Assembly: GCF_023053635.1 (NCBI RefSeq)
Contig: NC_086192.1
Span: forward strand, 16,654,001 to 16,718,000
Length of the DNA stretch: 64,000 bases
Direction of reading: 5' to 3'
Source: Elgaria multicarinata webbii
Lineage: Eukaryota; Chordata; Lepidosauria; Squamata; Anguidae
Below the pieces are notes generated by a model that was given only the letters and a program-made list of their open reading frames with translations, was not told the DNA's origin and did not search any database. Position 1 is the stretch's first letter. Each line of letters starts with the position of its first letter. The translations under genes were made by a program, and so were the position numbers. Of the stretch, positions 25,901 through 36,081 are shown in pieces.

Positions 25901-28900
25901 CTTGGCAGGTTTTTGAACCAGAACCTGCAGAATCTGTTTGACTAGAGGCAACTGCAGGGTGAGTGGACACACCACAAGGACATGCCATTCCTCTTTCAAA
26001 TCTGCTACAAATCTTAGCGGGGAGCTTTTTTATATATGGGGTGGGGGGTGGGGAGAGAAATGCTTGCTTTAACATCTCGGCTCCACTTCCAATCCAGAAT
26101 CCCAGGCTCAGCTAATAACCTGGGAAGCTGCTGCTGCTGCTGCTGCTATTTTATAGGGCGGCTCCTGGTCTCTGGATTCCTGCCTGCCCGGCTCCTGCCA
26201 CTTCCAATGAGGATGGGGAGAGCCTTCCTAACCCTAAACCCTTCCCGGCCTTTTCCACCTTTCTCCGCTGCTGCCTTCCCCTTTCCAAGTGGAATCTGCC
26301 CCAGCCCCACACAGAGCAGCCCAACAATCAGTGGGGGGGGGGGTGCGCCCCCCCACTCCTGATCCAAATTGGAGGCAGGCAGGCAGGCAGGGCACCATGG
26401 ACTTGCCCACGACAGAGATGCGGCTTAAAGACGGATTGCCTGGAGCCCGGCATCCGCACACACACACACACACACACCCACAGCCCGCAGGCTTGGACAG
26501 AGATGCTCATCCTGGACCTCCGCCCGCCCCGCAGCAGAGAAGCGCCTGCCTCCAGCTCTGGCAACTGGAAAGGCAACCTCTGGGGCAGCCAGCCGGCCTC
26601 CCTCCCTGCCTCCCTCCCACCCAGCCCTGCTCAAGCGCCCATCAGCACCCGCCATTTACACAGCAAATCAGCTGGGACGCTGACACAGGCACGGGCCCAT
26701 CTCCACTGGCCTTCGGAGGGAGACGCCGGAGCCACGTTGCTCCCCCCCCCCACAAGTAAGCAACCCGGCAGTGGCTGCCTCACGGAGCTCTTGTGCTGAC
26801 CTACGTTGCCATGGAAACTGCTCTCCCACCACTCAACGTGGCAGCGGCCAGGAGCATCCGGCTCAGGCGGACTCGGATTGTGCCCCTCTCCCCGCTCGGG
26901 GGGCAGTGAAAGCCACCTGGAGGCAGATCCTGGGCTCCTGCTCCTACCCACAGCAAGGGTGGCCCTTTCAAGGCCACGATCCCAAGCCCAGCGGCAGCAG
27001 AGCCTGGATCCGGCCTCCCAAGGCTAGAGCCGCCTGGCCGGGGGGTGGGGGGAGGCAGAGGGACAAGTCTCGGCCTTTTGCAGGGAAAGCTGGGAGTGGT
27101 TTGGAAGAGGAGTCACTGCTGGTGGTGCAGACACACGTCCCACCGCTTCTCACAGCCATTAGGTTCATGGACAGGCTAATAGCAATTTGGAAACCTGCAA
27201 CACCTGCTTAACCAGAGTGGACAAAAATGAAAGAGAAGCAGGTATCCCTGGGGGAAGTGTCGCTGCTGTTACTGCTGCTCACAAGACACTGTTGGCTTGC
27301 AAAAGGGGCCACCTGGCCCCAGCCCCTGAGCACTTCTGGCCTCGGGTGGGGGTGGGGTCTACCTGCACCATGCCAGCCCACCGATGCCCCTGTCACAAAT
27401 CCCATTACTCCTTCCCCAGCTCCTGGCTGAGTGGTGTGTGTGTGTGTGTCCTATCCCTTTAGTTCCCTGTAGCCACAGTGGGTGTGGGTGTGTGGGGGGC
27501 AACCTTGCACACATCCTGCTTTGGCCCGGAGAGGTGGCCCAGCAAAACGGTTGTCTGAACGTCCTGGCATTTTCTCTCACCCTCCACTTGGGGGGGGTAA
27601 GGGGGTGTCAGCAAAGAAGTGGGCCAAGGGTGAGCAAGCACCTGAGGTCTCCTTTTTGGCCCACTCCTCGATTAGGGTGGCAGCTGCCCAAGGGCCTGAT
27701 TCGTCATCACCTGGGCTGAAACGGGCCACTTTCCGAGGAATCCAGCCCGTCCACCGGAGGAGAAGGGTTGTGGCTGAGCCCCCCTCGGGGGTGGGGGGAG
27801 TCTCCTTTCGGAAAGGCTTGGGGCGCTTCTCAGGTTGCACCCCAAAAGGCCCACGTCCCATTTCGCTCCCGCCACCCCCCAAGATACAGCCCCGCTGCTC
27901 TCCTGCTCCCGAGGAAATCGTGTGTGCCCGCAATGTCGCAGCTGCGTCTCCTTCGCACCCGGCGCCAGCTGACAAGCGCATCACTCAGGCTCCACGACAC
28001 GCTTTGTTCAGGAAAGACGGCCGGGAACAAAAGGCAAATGTGCAAAAAACATGCCAGAAAAAGAACCCACAGGAAGCCTCGGGACACTCTCCAAAGCTGG
28101 GCAACTGTTGAGCACAGCGGGGAGGTGGCTGGGTTGCGGAGTTGGCCCTGCTGGCTGTGAATGATAGGCACTGCAGTCCAACACACCTGGAGGCCACCAA
28201 GCTGCGGAAGGCGGGTCTAGCCGAGGGGAGCGGGGCGGAGGGAGGTGCCTGCCAGGCAGAAAGGCAGCTCCTGGCACCCGGAAATCCGGCACCAGAGGGA
28301 TGAAGAGGGATCCAGCCTCCCTCTGCCCGGACGCAGGTCCTTCGAGCCCAGCAGCAGCTCTCGCGCGTCTCATGAGGCAGGATCGTTCCCAAGCCTGTTC
28401 TCTGAGCAACACACAAACCAGACGCCTCTCAAGAACTCTGTTTACTCTTACAATCCACGGGGGAAACTCCGGGCAGAAAAACATGGATCGGAAAGGCGGG
28501 GGGGAGAGTCAAACACATCTCCCTGGTTACCAGGCCCACGATGGTTCGGGCCTGAGGAGACTGCACCGGCCCCTCCACTCCCACTGGCTTCTGCTGCCAA
28601 CGCAAAGGTGCCTCGTCCAGGCGGGGCCCCGTCGTCCCTCAGGGACAGGTCTCCTGTAGCCCCACCGCTGGAAGCCGCTTCCGTTGCTCCTCCGCCTCGC
28701 TCCCACCTGCTGGCTTGGCAGGCAGAGAGCCCACAGGAACGGAGGCCGGGGCCAGAGAGAGAGGCGGCAGGTGGCCAAGCAGGTAGCCACGGGGAAGAGG
28801 AGGAAAGCTGGGGGGTCCTCAGCAGGCACCCAGCCGTGCCCACCCCACACACCGCCTCAGCAAGCCCAGCGTGGGCTCCTCAGTGGTGCCCATACGGAGG

Positions 28901-31900
28901 CCCTCAGACTGCCGGAGCCCCTGGCCAACCTCTGCCGTGGCCACACCCTTCCCCGAGGGAAATGGGGCCCTCCTTCCCTCCCCACATTGCTGCAGGGAGA
29001 CATGGGCGACGGGCTGGAGGAGGAGAGGTGCTGGCTAAATCCTGCCTGGCCTTCCAGACTCGGTTCTGGCCCAAATTCCAGCACCTCCGCCAGCGAGCGC
29101 CTGCACCCAGGCCATCTCCCAAACTAGAGTCCTGGGTGCCGGTGCCAGCCAGAAGGCCAGCAGTGCCCTTCCCCTAGCTAAAGCCAGCTCTCCGGCTCTG
29201 CTCCATGGAGGGGACGCGCTCCACCAACGGCAATTATGCACGAGCGAGCAAAGGAATCCACCCCCTCCGCCCGCCTGCTCCATCCCTGGCAAGGCCGCCT
29301 GCCAGCGTCCGAAAGGCAATCTGATTAGCAGTCAGTTATTGAGAAAGGAAGAATTAGTCTCCATCCAAATTAACTGAAAATAGGCTGAGCTTCCCCCCTT
29401 CACACACACACCGCCCTCGGCCTGGAGCAGCCCGCCGCCCCCCCCCTGCATGCCCAGGCGGATTCTGCCTTCCGCTTGCTCAGAGGAAAGTTAAAGCAAG
29501 TGCTCAAGTGGTTTTTCTGGTTCTGCCGGGTCAAAGCAGCCAAAGCCCCTGCGGCAAAATACAGGCATTATGTAAAGGGGCTCCCAGCCGACTGCCTTTC
29601 CTAAAGCTCACAAGGATCCGGGAAATCCTCTGGAAATCCCACTGCTGCCCCCATGCAGCCAGAGGCTTCTGAGCACCTGGAGGCCTCCTCCAGGAACTGC
29701 CTGAAATGGGGCAAAAAGGCTCTTCTTTAAAGGAGGGAGGCACAGTCACCCTGTAGCAGGCGGCACGTGGGGATGGCCCCACTTCTAGGGCAAAAGGAGA
29801 GGCCCTTGAAACAATGCGGTAGCTCCGGGTGGGGTGGGGGAGATAAAAGAGAATGGGGACCCAACAGATGCTCCCCCCCACCCCACCCCCCACCCACGAT
29901 TAATGCTCTGCATTCTGCTTCTGGGCCCAGTTGGAGGAGAGGAGCTTACAAGGAGAGTCGCTTTCCTTGCCGGCAGGAATCTCCCTCCCAACATCTGGGA
30001 TTGTTTAGCTTGGGAAAAAGGGAGGTGGACAAAATGATGCCTGGGGTGGAGAATGCAGAGGAGGCGGCATTTTCCTCCCTCTTCCATAATACTAGAACCC
30101 AACGGGGTCGTTACCCCTTGAAGCTGAATGGTGGGAGGTTCAGGACAGAGAAAACGAAGTCCTTCTTCACCCAGTGCAGAGTTCACTGCTGTGGAACGCA
30201 CTACCACAAGACGTGGTGATGGCCACCAGTTTGGATGGCTTTAAAAGGGGGGTGGATTATTTCCTGGAGGAGACGGCTATCAAGGGCTACTAGCCCTGAA
30301 GGCTGTGTGGTATCTCCAGTCTCAGAGGCAGTCAGCCTGTGTGCACCAGTGGCTGGGGAACATGGGTGGGAGGGTGCTGTTGCACCATGTCCTGCTTCGT
30401 TGGCCCCTGGTCAACGGCTGGTTGGCCACTGTGGGAACCGAGCGCTGGACTAGATGGGCCCTCGGCCTGATCCAGCCTCGCGCTCTTCTGATGTCCAGGC
30501 CTTTGGAACGCCCGGCCTGCCGCAGGGGGGCCTCTTGGCCTCCGCTATGCTCAGCCGCTACACTTGCAAACGAAGGCATCGATTAAAAGGGACAGCGAAG
30601 GCAGCCGTCCAACTACCGCTAGAAGCTCTCAGGGCTTCAGGACGCGGGGAGCAAGTGGCAAGAGATAACCCCCCCTCCCTTGAAGACTGCCCTTGTGTCA
30701 GACGGAGCGAGATGAGGAGCCCTGGAGGCCGGCTGGCCAGAAATTGAGGGGCGTTTCTGAGGCTCTGGCAGGAGACAAGGGTGCTGCCCCCAGAGCCGTC
30801 CTGCAAGCAGGCAGGGAGACCCCAGCCTAAGGCAAAGGACAGGGCCTGGATGCCCCCCAGATCCCCCTCGAGCGAGCGCAGCAGAGAAAGCAGCGTCCCT
30901 CCCCTGTCAGTGGGGTGGCCTGGGCATGCAGCGACTTCACCTCCACACAAGCACACACCGGCCCCTTCAGAGAGTCCCTGTGCAGCCGCCAGAACCATGA
31001 CCAACCTCCTGACACTCCTGAGCAACCACAGAGGAAGGGTACCCCCCCACCCCCGCCACAGATCTCTCTTTGGGAAGGCTCCTGCCCACACTACATTTAG
31101 TCGCCAGAGGGTAGACCACCCACCCACCCCACCCCGGGCAGTTTTCAGCCCACTGGAGGCCCAGGGGGAAGGGGACAGGAAGGAGGTGAGGTTGAAGGCC
31201 AAGTGACCTTTGTCAGCCGGGGGAAGGGAATTTGGCCCACCCCACCCCCAGGAAAAGCAGCCCATCTGATGCCAGCCTTAACAGACTGGAAGTTTGGGCT
31301 GACGGAGCCAGTTCGGAGATCATACTGGACAGGGGGCTTCCAGGATCCGAGGCAGTAAGCCTGTCTGCACCAGGTGCTGGGGAACATGGGTGGGAGGGTG
31401 CTGTTGCACCGTGCCCTGCTTGTGGGTCCCTGGTCCACAGCTGGTGGGCCACTCTGTGAACGGAGCGCTGGACTAGGCGGGCCCTCGGTCTGATCCAGCA
31501 TTAGGGCTCTTCTGATGTCCTTTGGCTAAACATAGGCAGCCAGCCCCCTGACTGGCCCTAGGAAACGCCCCAGAGAGGGGCCTACCTCCCACCCACCCAC
31601 CCCGATCCCCAGCTGAGGGGGGCACGAGCCAGGGGGCTTCTTGGTGGTGACGTGCCCACAGAGCAGGGGTGGCAGAGGCACATGCCCCTGCAGGAAGGAA
31701 AAGGGCCGGTGGCAGGCAAGGAGCAGACTTTGGGGGGCTGCCTGGCTCCGGGGGGTCTGAGAGGGCCTGACCTGGCTGGGGTGTCTGGGACACCCAGCAC
31801 CCTCACCCTCCCTCCCAGAAGGGCTGCGGGCCTGGAACTCCCTGCCACTTGGGAGACGCCTGGTGGGGGTAGCCCAAAACCAGGAAAGCCAGGTCTTTCT

Positions 31901-32451
31901 CTCTCTCTCCCCCGCCCCCCCCATTATAAACCCTCTGACTGAGGACCGTGGCTAAGGTCAGGATGAGGCCCCGGGAAGATGCGCAGGAAGGCAGCGCGCC
32001 TCGCCCAGGCGCTGGGGGCGGAAGAGGCGCCCCCTCGGGCATTTGGGGCGTGGGGGGGGGGGTCACAGCGTGCCGGATGCCCCGACATGGGGCTGCGACG
32101 AGGAGCGACAGGGGCAAGGCCCTCGACACATGCTCAGAGTCCTTCCTTCACCGTGGAGCTTCGGCTCCGAGAAGACGGCGTCCGGGCAGGCGGGGTGGGG
32201 GCGGATGGGACGGCCCCGCCCTGGCTCAGGGCGGGCTCCGGGCCCCTGGGGCTGCGCAGAGTGCCCTGCGGGGCCGCAGCGCTCCGCACGTGCTCAGGAG
32301 CTGCCTGGCCTGGCCGTCCTCCCATCCGGCAATGAGTCCCTAGCCACGGCGCTGCTGGACGGGAGGGGACGGCGGGGTGGGGGGTGCGCGGTGGCGGAGG
32401 CTCACCTGGGCGCGGCGGGGCTGGTGGCGGCGGAGGCGGCTCAGTCGCCAT
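1303..32451 (-). CDS. PITPNM3: PITPNM3 (Nir1), first six coding exons; gene continues off the left edge
   Basis: Membrane-associated phosphatidylinositol transfer protein 3, a Nir-family protein that lacks the N-terminal PITP domain of its paralogues. Coding exons, in order: 32406-32451, 13957-14049, 12808-12915, 9713-9760, 2320-2396, 1303-1538. Together they give 202 codons plus 2 nt, with consistent phase at every junction. Recognition rests on close matches to the human protein: a [12 protein letters not shown] core near residues 39-46 (the family's VAP-binding site for ER contact), then [39 protein letters not shown], and a block containing [11 protein letters not shown] and [11 protein letters not shown]. 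The remaining exons (the rest of the conserved region, DDHD and LNS2 domains) lie beyond position 1. Intron 1 spans about 18 kb. Exon 1 is less certain than the others because it is short and proline-rich, but its phase-1 donor fits exon 2 exactly. The gene has the same strand and relative order to KIAA0753 as in human. Confidence 0.95.
1684..2031 (+). repeat. CR1-type LINE 3' end
   Basis: Runs from 'ggttaaacatggataaac' through 'gctggggaacatgggtggga' to 'gatccagcctcggggctctt'. The same block recurs at about 20330, 30190 and 31340 and inverted at about 6124, 11218 and 18217, so it is an interspersed family. The layout matches the 3' UTR of sauropsid CR1 elements. Confidence 0.75.
2320..2396 (-). 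CDS. PITPNM3: PITPNM3 coding exon 5
   Basis: Encodes [20 protein letters not shown] and then IHEDSE, matching human RELYRVSLRRQRFPAQGSIE. Acceptor tcttttccag and donor GAG|gtgagg. It restores phase 0 after the phase-1 micro-exon. Confidence 0.95.
5085..5415 (+). repeat. CR1-type LINE fragment
   Basis: Contains 'ttcataaatgacctggagtt' and 'ggcacaaaattatttaggct', the DNA form of the CR1 reverse-transcriptase tail region. It is followed by 'atgaagctgagtggtgggaa' and 'gtggccgtccacttgggcag', the 3' UTR start also seen at 30115-30250. It ends at the GA minisatellite. Confidence 0.7.
5430..5840 (+). repeat. GA-rich minisatellite
   Basis: Tandem, irregular units of roughly 20-25 bp of the form 'gagagagagggcagggagat' plus a short G run. 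The open frames over it encode Ser/Leu/Pro or Gly/Arg/Glu repeats and are not genes. Confidence 0.95.
6124..6300 (-). repeat. CR1-type LINE 3' end (inverted)
   Basis: 'gatgctggatcagaccaagg', 'gtccatctagtccagcactt' and 'cagcggccgaccagccgtcg' are the reverse complement of the 3' block at 1684-2031. Confidence 0.75.
6775..6890 (+). repeat. Interspersed repeat with 'ggcacctttaagac' inverted arms
   Basis: 'tgtggcacctttaagaccac' is followed about 60 bp later by 'gtctttaagatgctacaaga'. This fold-back sequence is common in reptile genomes and reappears at 44798-44915 and near 55728. The family name is uncertain. Confidence 0.55.
9713..9760 (-). CDS. PITPNM3: PITPNM3 coding exon 4 (48 nt micro-exon)
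   Basis: A 48-nt exon between acceptor ccctctggcag and donor CAAC|gtaagt. It encodes [16 protein letters not shown]. The human counterpart reads GEGTAPCTSSILQEKQ, the same length. Phase 1 at both ends. Confidence 0.9.
10447..10535. repeat. Hairpin-type interspersed repeat
   Basis: 'gttgttgggactccaagccc', 'catcatccccagccagtgtg' and 'gccaatggtcggggctgaca' resemble the self-complementary 'aactcccatcatcc ... gatgggagtt' repeats common in squamates. Other copies lie near 11478, 14673, 28135, 48888, 59228 and 62508. Confidence 0.6.
11218..11400 (-). repeat. CR1-type LINE 3' end (inverted, diverged)
   Basis: 'ggaagagccctgaagctggg', 'ccaggccaagggtccgtcac' and 'gttcacacagtggccggtca' match the inverted 3' block found at 6124 and 18217. 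Confidence 0.7.
11478..11580. repeat. Hairpin-type interspersed repeat
   Basis: 'gtgttggccatgctgggtga' and 'gatgggagttgcagtccaac' then 'acatccagagggctcc' form one copy of the family also seen at 48888 and 59228. Confidence 0.65.
12808..12915 (-). CDS. PITPNM3: PITPNM3 coding exon 3
   Basis: Encodes [20 protein letters not shown] followed by [15 protein letters not shown], nearly identical to human PITPNM3. Acceptor cttgctgcag and donor AAG|gtacgg are in place. It is 108 nt long and keeps phase 1. Confidence 0.96.
13785..13830 (+). repeat. (ATT)n microsatellite
   Basis: About 15 uninterrupted att units, followed by an A/T-rich spacer and a second array at 13900. Confidence 0.97.
13900..13950 (+). 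repeat. (ATT)17 microsatellite beside a splice donor
   Basis: About 17 units that end six bases from the PITPNM3 exon 2 boundary. On the gene strand the intron begins gtttgc and then runs straight into (aat)n. Confidence 0.97.
13957..14049 (-). CDS. PITPNM3: PITPNM3 coding exon 2 (FFAT motif)
   Basis: Encodes [18 protein letters not shown], close to human [18 protein letters not shown]. The acidic tract followed by EFFDA is the FFAT motif known to bind VAP proteins at the ER. The acceptor is ttcttttgcag. The donor reads CGAG|gtttgc, which departs from the usual gtragt, and an (AAT)n tract begins directly after it. Phase 1 at both ends. Confidence 0.93.
14505..14640 (+). repeat. tRNA-derived SINE
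   Basis: 'cacagctcagtggcagagct' resembles a pol III A box and 'aggctcgatcccgggatttc' a B box, in the order and spacing of a tRNA-related head. 'ctggagaacggctgtggacg' follows, as in a squamate SINE body. Confidence 0.7.
14673..14765. repeat. Hairpin-type interspersed repeat
   Basis: 'ggactgcaactcccatcatg' and 'ccaatgggagttgcagtcca' are nearly reverse complements separated by a short loop; 'gtgtacctggagggcaccag' follows. Confidence 0.75.
15908..17725 (+). mobile_element. LTR retrotransposon fossil, Ty3/gypsy type (broken)
   Basis: Old LTR-element remnant. The left part looks like an LTR: it begins TGTGGCGTGACACC, has a TATA-like atataagg near 16033 and continues into A/T-rich sequence with poly(A)-type signals. 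A gag-like open frame lies at about 16847-17465; it includes a helical block with LADHFEKW and ends in a zinc-knuckle-like CHYCGLVGH. Directly repeated segments of about 245 bp flank this frame (about 16372-16618 and 17456-17702) and differ at a modest number of sites, suggesting middle age. No protease, reverse transcriptase, integrase or envelope region is recognisable, so the copy is clearly broken. Gag similarity to a gypsy-type lineage is my reading of the motif, not a search result. Confidence 0.8.
18115..18530. repeat. Possible inverted-repeat element with a CR1 fragment inside
   Basis: 'gacacaggacaccccaaatc' near 18171 and 'gatttcggggtgtcctgtgg' near 18438 are close reverse complements about 250 bp apart, with a CR1 piece between them (18217-18400). 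It looks like a DNA transposon carrying an insertion, but its ends are not defined. Confidence 0.35.
18217..18400 (-). repeat. CR1-type LINE 3' end (inverted)
   Basis: 'gagaagagccctgaggctgg', 'gtcaggccaagggcccatcc' and 'agtccagcgctctgtcccac' match the inverted family block. Confidence 0.75.
20330..20630 (+). repeat. CR1-type LINE 3' end
   Basis: 'ggcagtatgtccataggcac', 'gctggggaacatgggtggga' and 'gatccagcctcagggctctt' follow the same order as the copies at 1684 and 30190. Confidence 0.75.
21880..22450 (-). repeat. CR1-type LINE fragment (inverted)
   Basis: Contains 'cctaatgcttagccgaaatc', 'cctgacagcccttcgggagg', and 'ctcagtccccccttctccag' with 'ggaacagacccaggtcttcc'. This order is the reverse complement of the CR1 segment that reads 'ctggagaagagg...ctgag' in sauropsids. 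Diverged. Confidence 0.6.
23283..23402 (+). repeat. CR1 LINE 3' terminus
   Basis: 'gggttggactcgatggcctt', 'gtaggccccttccaactctg' and the closing 'ctaggattctatgc' are the diagnostic CR1 3' end, including the attctatg tail. Confidence 0.9.
26455..26480 (+). repeat. (CA)n microsatellite
   Basis: About ten ca units ending in cccaca, within PITPNM3 intron 1. Confidence 0.9.
28135..28205. repeat. Hairpin-type interspersed repeat (short copy)
   Basis: 'gcggagttggccctgctggc' then 'ggcactgcagtccaacacac' and 'ctggaggccaccaagctg' represent one arm of the family seen at 11478 and 48888. Confidence 0.5.
29990..30505 (+). repeat. CR1-type LINE 3' end, longest copy
   Basis: Starts near 'gggattgtttagcttgggaa' and 'ggaggtggacaaaatgatgc' (end of the coding part) and continues through 'ctgaatggtgggaggttcag', 'gacgtggtgatggccaccag' and 'gctggggaacatgggtggga' to 'gatccagcctcgcgctcttc'. 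It is the best copy here for defining the family. Confidence 0.85.
31335..31525 (+). repeat. CR1-type LINE 3' end (short copy)
   Basis: 'ggcagtaagcctgtctgcac', 'gctggggaacatgggtggga' and 'gatccagcattagggctctt' match the 3' block at 30310-30500. Confidence 0.8.
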
Positions 32452-33010
32452 CGCCTCCCGGACTGGCCACGGCTCCTCCCGCTGCCGCTGCTGCTCCGTC
32501 GGGCTCGGCTCTCCGTCGTCGCCGCCGAAGCTGCGCCCGGCTCCTCGGCCTGCCAGAGCCGCCGCCGCCGCCGCCCCCCCCCTTCCTTTAAAGGCGCCGC
32601 CGCCAATTCGCGAGTGGGGGTGGAGGTGAGGGCGGGGGTCGCGACCAAAGGCTGCAAACGACCCCCGGCCGCCTTCCCTCGCCCGCAGCGGCGCTGGACG
32701 CGGAGCTGCGGATGCTGCTGGCAGAGAAGGGGGAGGGGGAGGGATGCTGAGGAGGAGGAGGAGGAGGAGGAGGGAGCTCTCCCCCCCCCCCCGCGCCTGT
32801 CACGCCCCTGCAAGAAGTACAAGGGGGGGCGCAAAGCCACTGGCCGTGGTTGCGGCAGGGGGGGCGCGTGGAGGCCGTCCTGCGCCTTCGTTTCCCTTCT
32901 GGAACTGAGCTCGGCGATGGGGCGGTGAAAAGGGCCCGAGCATGTGCAGAGCGCCTCCCCCTGCCCGGGAGCCTCACGAAGCAAACGCTCTTCCGGCGCC
33001 GGGGACGCGA
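32130..33010. promoter_or_regulatory. PITPNM3: CpG island and presumed PITPNM3 promoter
   Basis: Very high density of CG dinucleotides and GC-box-like runs around the proposed exon 1 ATG (32451), with a (gag)n run near 32752-32771. No TATA box was found at a convincing position. The stretch above 32452 would be 5' UTR and promoter on the minus strand. The transcription start is not determined. Confidence 0.6.
32406..32451 (-). CDS. PITPNM3: PITPNM3 coding exon 1 (proposed)
   Basis: ATG at 32451-32449, followed by a short proline-rich peptide starting [10 protein letters not shown]. It ends after 46 nt at a strong CAG|gtgagc donor in phase 1, the phase exon 2 needs. It sits in a CpG island. 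The human N-terminus is also short and Gly/Pro-rich but does not align residue by residue, so this call rests on phase, position and CpG context. A fallback start would be the internal Met at residue 27 in exon 2. Confidence 0.55.
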
Positions 33011-36000
33011 TTAATCGGGGACACGATTAAAGGCAAGGCGCCCCCCCTTCTCAAGAGCTGGGGGTTCAGCCCTCCTCTCCCCGGCACTGCGGGACACGCC
33101 ACGCCCGTCCCCTCCCGTCGCCAGAGGGCCTCTGCACATGTTCAGAGAGCGGAGGATGGTTGGCCCTCCTCCGTCTCCTTCAGGAGGGAAGCATCTTCTT
33201 CCCTCTTCAAGGAGAGGGAGAGCCTGGCGCGTCACCGCCTCCCCCCCCCCGTCGGAAAAAGAACAGCAGCCCCAACTCCCCCCCCCCCGCGTGCAATGAA
33301 CGGAGCGCAGATGCCCTCGGGCTGGCCCGGCTCCTGCTCCGGGGGCGGAGGGAGGCGGCCCACCAGTCTCCACGGGCCTCCCCGGAACTGGGATGGGACC
33401 GGCGGCCTCTCCTGCGCTGTGGGCTGGCCGGGGCGGGGTGGGGCGGGTGTGCAGCGAAGGGGACCCAACGCAGGGCCGTCCGTACCGCTCTCCAGCCCAT
33501 TTCCACAAGGCCAGAGTCCGGGGGTGGGGGCTGAGCCTCCTCCAGTCCAGGGGGGCAGATCCAGTGCTGGGGATGCTCGGGGGGGGGGGGGGCGGGAGCT
33601 GCACTCGCATGGCAGGAGGGGCCGAAAATACAAAACATGCCAGGTGGTGGTTCAAAGCCCTTCCTGCCTGAAACTCAGCGACAGGAGGGGCCCGTCAGCC
33701 TTTTGAGATGTGGCGGGGAGGACGGCACAAATGCCAGCAACCCCCCTGCCCCCCCCCGCCATGATCCTTGGTTGGGGGAAGGGGGGGCGAGGCCATCCAG
33801 GGACCCCTGCCCTGCCCCTTGTGGGGACCCCTGCCCCGGCTCTCCCGGGCTCCGCTTGTTGAGGCTTAATCCGTGTTGCCATTCAAAACCAAACGCTTCT
33901 CATTGCAGGGAAGAAACAGGCAGGTCCACAACGCTGCCGTGGGGCCCCTCCGGCTCAGACCTCTGGCCGGCCTCTCTGGTTTAGTCCCAGTATAAACGGA
34001 GGCAGCGGTTGAAACAAGAAGACATGAAAAGCGTGTGCAGCACTCAAGCACAGTGGTTGACTCTTTTCGTGTCTCGCTGGTTTAGTCTGCCAGCAGCTGC
34101 CCCTCTCGTCTGGGCGGCCCTGGGACACCCCTGCTGCAGCAGCAGAGCTAGGCCGGGCCCTGAGTAGAAGACAGCCCACCTGCAAGGGGGTGCAACGGGG
34201 CTAAACCCAGAAGGACGCCCGCCCGGGGCCCTGCACGCGGGCTCTTGCTGCACGGCCTCCGCCGGCTCGCTCCTTGTGTGGGTGGAAGAAGCCTACAGCC
34301 TCCCCTTCCCCAGGCAGCTGAAGGCATCACAGGGAGGGAAGCAGCTCCCCCACCCCCCCACTCGGAGGCCGGGCTCACCTCTCGCGGCCTCTTCCACGCC
34401 TACGAGGAGCGCCTGGCAGCTCAAGCGTTGGCTGGAAGCACCTGGCAGCTGCCCAGGCTGATGACTCACGCTGGCAGCTCCTCGGATGGGGGGGGGGGGG
34501 CATCACCCAGAGACTCCCCACTTCATGAGGGGCGGGGCGGGCTAGGCTGCTGCCACCAGAGGGATCCCCCTCCCAAGCCCTTGGCCCAAAAGAAGTGCGA
34601 CCCTTCTGCTGCTGCCAAAACATTCATGGCAGTGTCTCTTGGAAGCCCAGAAGCAATGCTGGGGAGGCGAAGGCCCATCCTGGTGGTGGACAGCCCCCTC
34701 CCCAACCCCGCAGCTGCAGGGGTCCGGAGGCAGGGCCCACGAACCCACAGGCAGACCCATCACTAACCCTTTGGGCTGAGAGGGCCCGGCGCTCCCAAAG
34801 GGACCCCGGGGCACAGTCTGGCTCTTGTGGGTGGAGGCAGAAGCAGGATGGGGCCAGGCCTTTGGGGAGAAAACACAAGGGGCCCAATCGTACACACGCT
34901 TGCCGGGCCCCGCGCGTTTCAACAGGGAAACCTCACCGGGTGATGGCCACAGCCCTCGCGGGTGCTCAAGGTTTGACTTCTCTAGGCAAGGGAGCGACGC
35001 CAGGGCCTGAGGAGGAGGAGGAGGAGGAGAAAGGCAGGCAAGCCGGGGCGGGGGGGCCCTTGACAGGGCGACTGTGCTGGATGGAGAACCGCCCAGGGCC
35101 CGTTCTTCTCCGTTCACCAAAGCCACGCACCCCTCCCCTGGGAGCCTCTCCTGAGCCACTCTCTGCAAGGAGAAGCCTCCCCCTAAATCCCAATCTCTTG
35201 AACGTCAGGAGTGGGAAAGGGTCTCGGGCACATGGATGGATGTGGGAACGCCGCTGCGCAAAAGCGTGTGCCTGTATCTTATGGAGCTTATTTAATAACA
35301 AATTGGTTTCGTTTTCACATTAAGAAAAAAGCAAAGTGTTGAATTGACTGCTTTAATGCACAAAACCTTCCAGTGTGTCATAAATATTACCTCTACCCAA
35401 AGTGGGATCTTAAATCACGCAATAGAAAAATAAAGCTTTACATTTTATTTTAGAAAGGACGGGCTTTGGGGGAAACCTCTCAGCCTCAGAAATGGCACTC
35501 TGCGCAACGGGGCGGTTCAAGTGCCCGGCGGTGGCAGCGGCGGCAACTCCCTCAGGACTTTCCCTTCCCTCCTGCAGGATGGAACAGCAGGCAAATCACA
35601 CGGGATGGGAGGCAGGGGAAGGGTCTCACGGGGCACGGACAGAGGGCCTTTCTCACACGGAGCACCACAACACCACCAGTGAAGTTCCCACAATGTCGGC
35701 CCAAGCCTTGATCTGGGGACTCACAGGCCCCTGGCTGCGGGGGGAGGGGGGAAGGGGCTTGACCACAAAGGCTGCAGAAGCAGAGCTTCCACAATCACCG
35801 CCCCCCCCCCCGTGCCCACCCAACACCGCCTGGACCGCCGAAGGGGCCCAAGTAGGACCCCAGTAGGGAGTCCAGGGTGCAAACGCAGGTCAGAATGTGC
35901 AGCCCTGCCTCCTGGAGGACTGGGCCGCCCCGGCACGGAGGGAGCGGTTTGGGAGCCCTAAAATCCCCCCACCCCAAAGGCAGAGTCTTTCCTTGCAGGT

Positions 36001-36081
36001 CTGCGGCGGTTCCTTCCGGACAGCAGTTGCCCAGGGCCGATGACGGAGGAGGAGGAGGAGGAGGAGGAGGAGCAGCGCCGC
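33011..36081. other. Intergenic stretch between PITPNM3 promoter and KIAA0753 stop
   Basis: GC-rich, with many C and G homopolymers and no recognised gene. AT-rich 35270-35460 carries a poly(A) signal for the minus strand (see 35444). The part nearest 36081 would be KIAA0753 3' UTR. Confidence 0.5.
35444..35449 (-). terminator. KIAA0753: Candidate poly(A) signal of KIAA0753
   Basis: AATAAA on the minus strand in an AT-rich pocket about 640 nt beyond the KIAA0753 stop codon. The usage is inferred from position only. Confidence 0.4.

Larger units (their letters stand above)
14050..32405. other. PITPNM3 intron 1 (about 18 kb)
   Basis: No exon of this or another gene is recognised. Contents listed separately include SINE and CR1 copies and the LTR-element fossil at 15.9-17.7 kb. 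An AT-richer unique island lies at 15000-15300, with a shorter one at 29290-29390. Long open frames such as 28245-29177 are GC-driven and show no protein family. Confidence 0.6.

Noticed and set aside
28245-29177. 310-codon plus-strand open frame
   Set aside because: Composition is Pro/Ala/Arg/Gly/Ser from GC-rich DNA, no domain or orthologue, and it lies in PITPNM3 intron 1 with overlapping frames equally open.
32377-32984. Several overlapping frames of 130-214 codons in the CpG island
   Set aside because: Low-complexity translations of CGG and GAG runs; only the short PITPNM3 exon 1 has splice and phase support.
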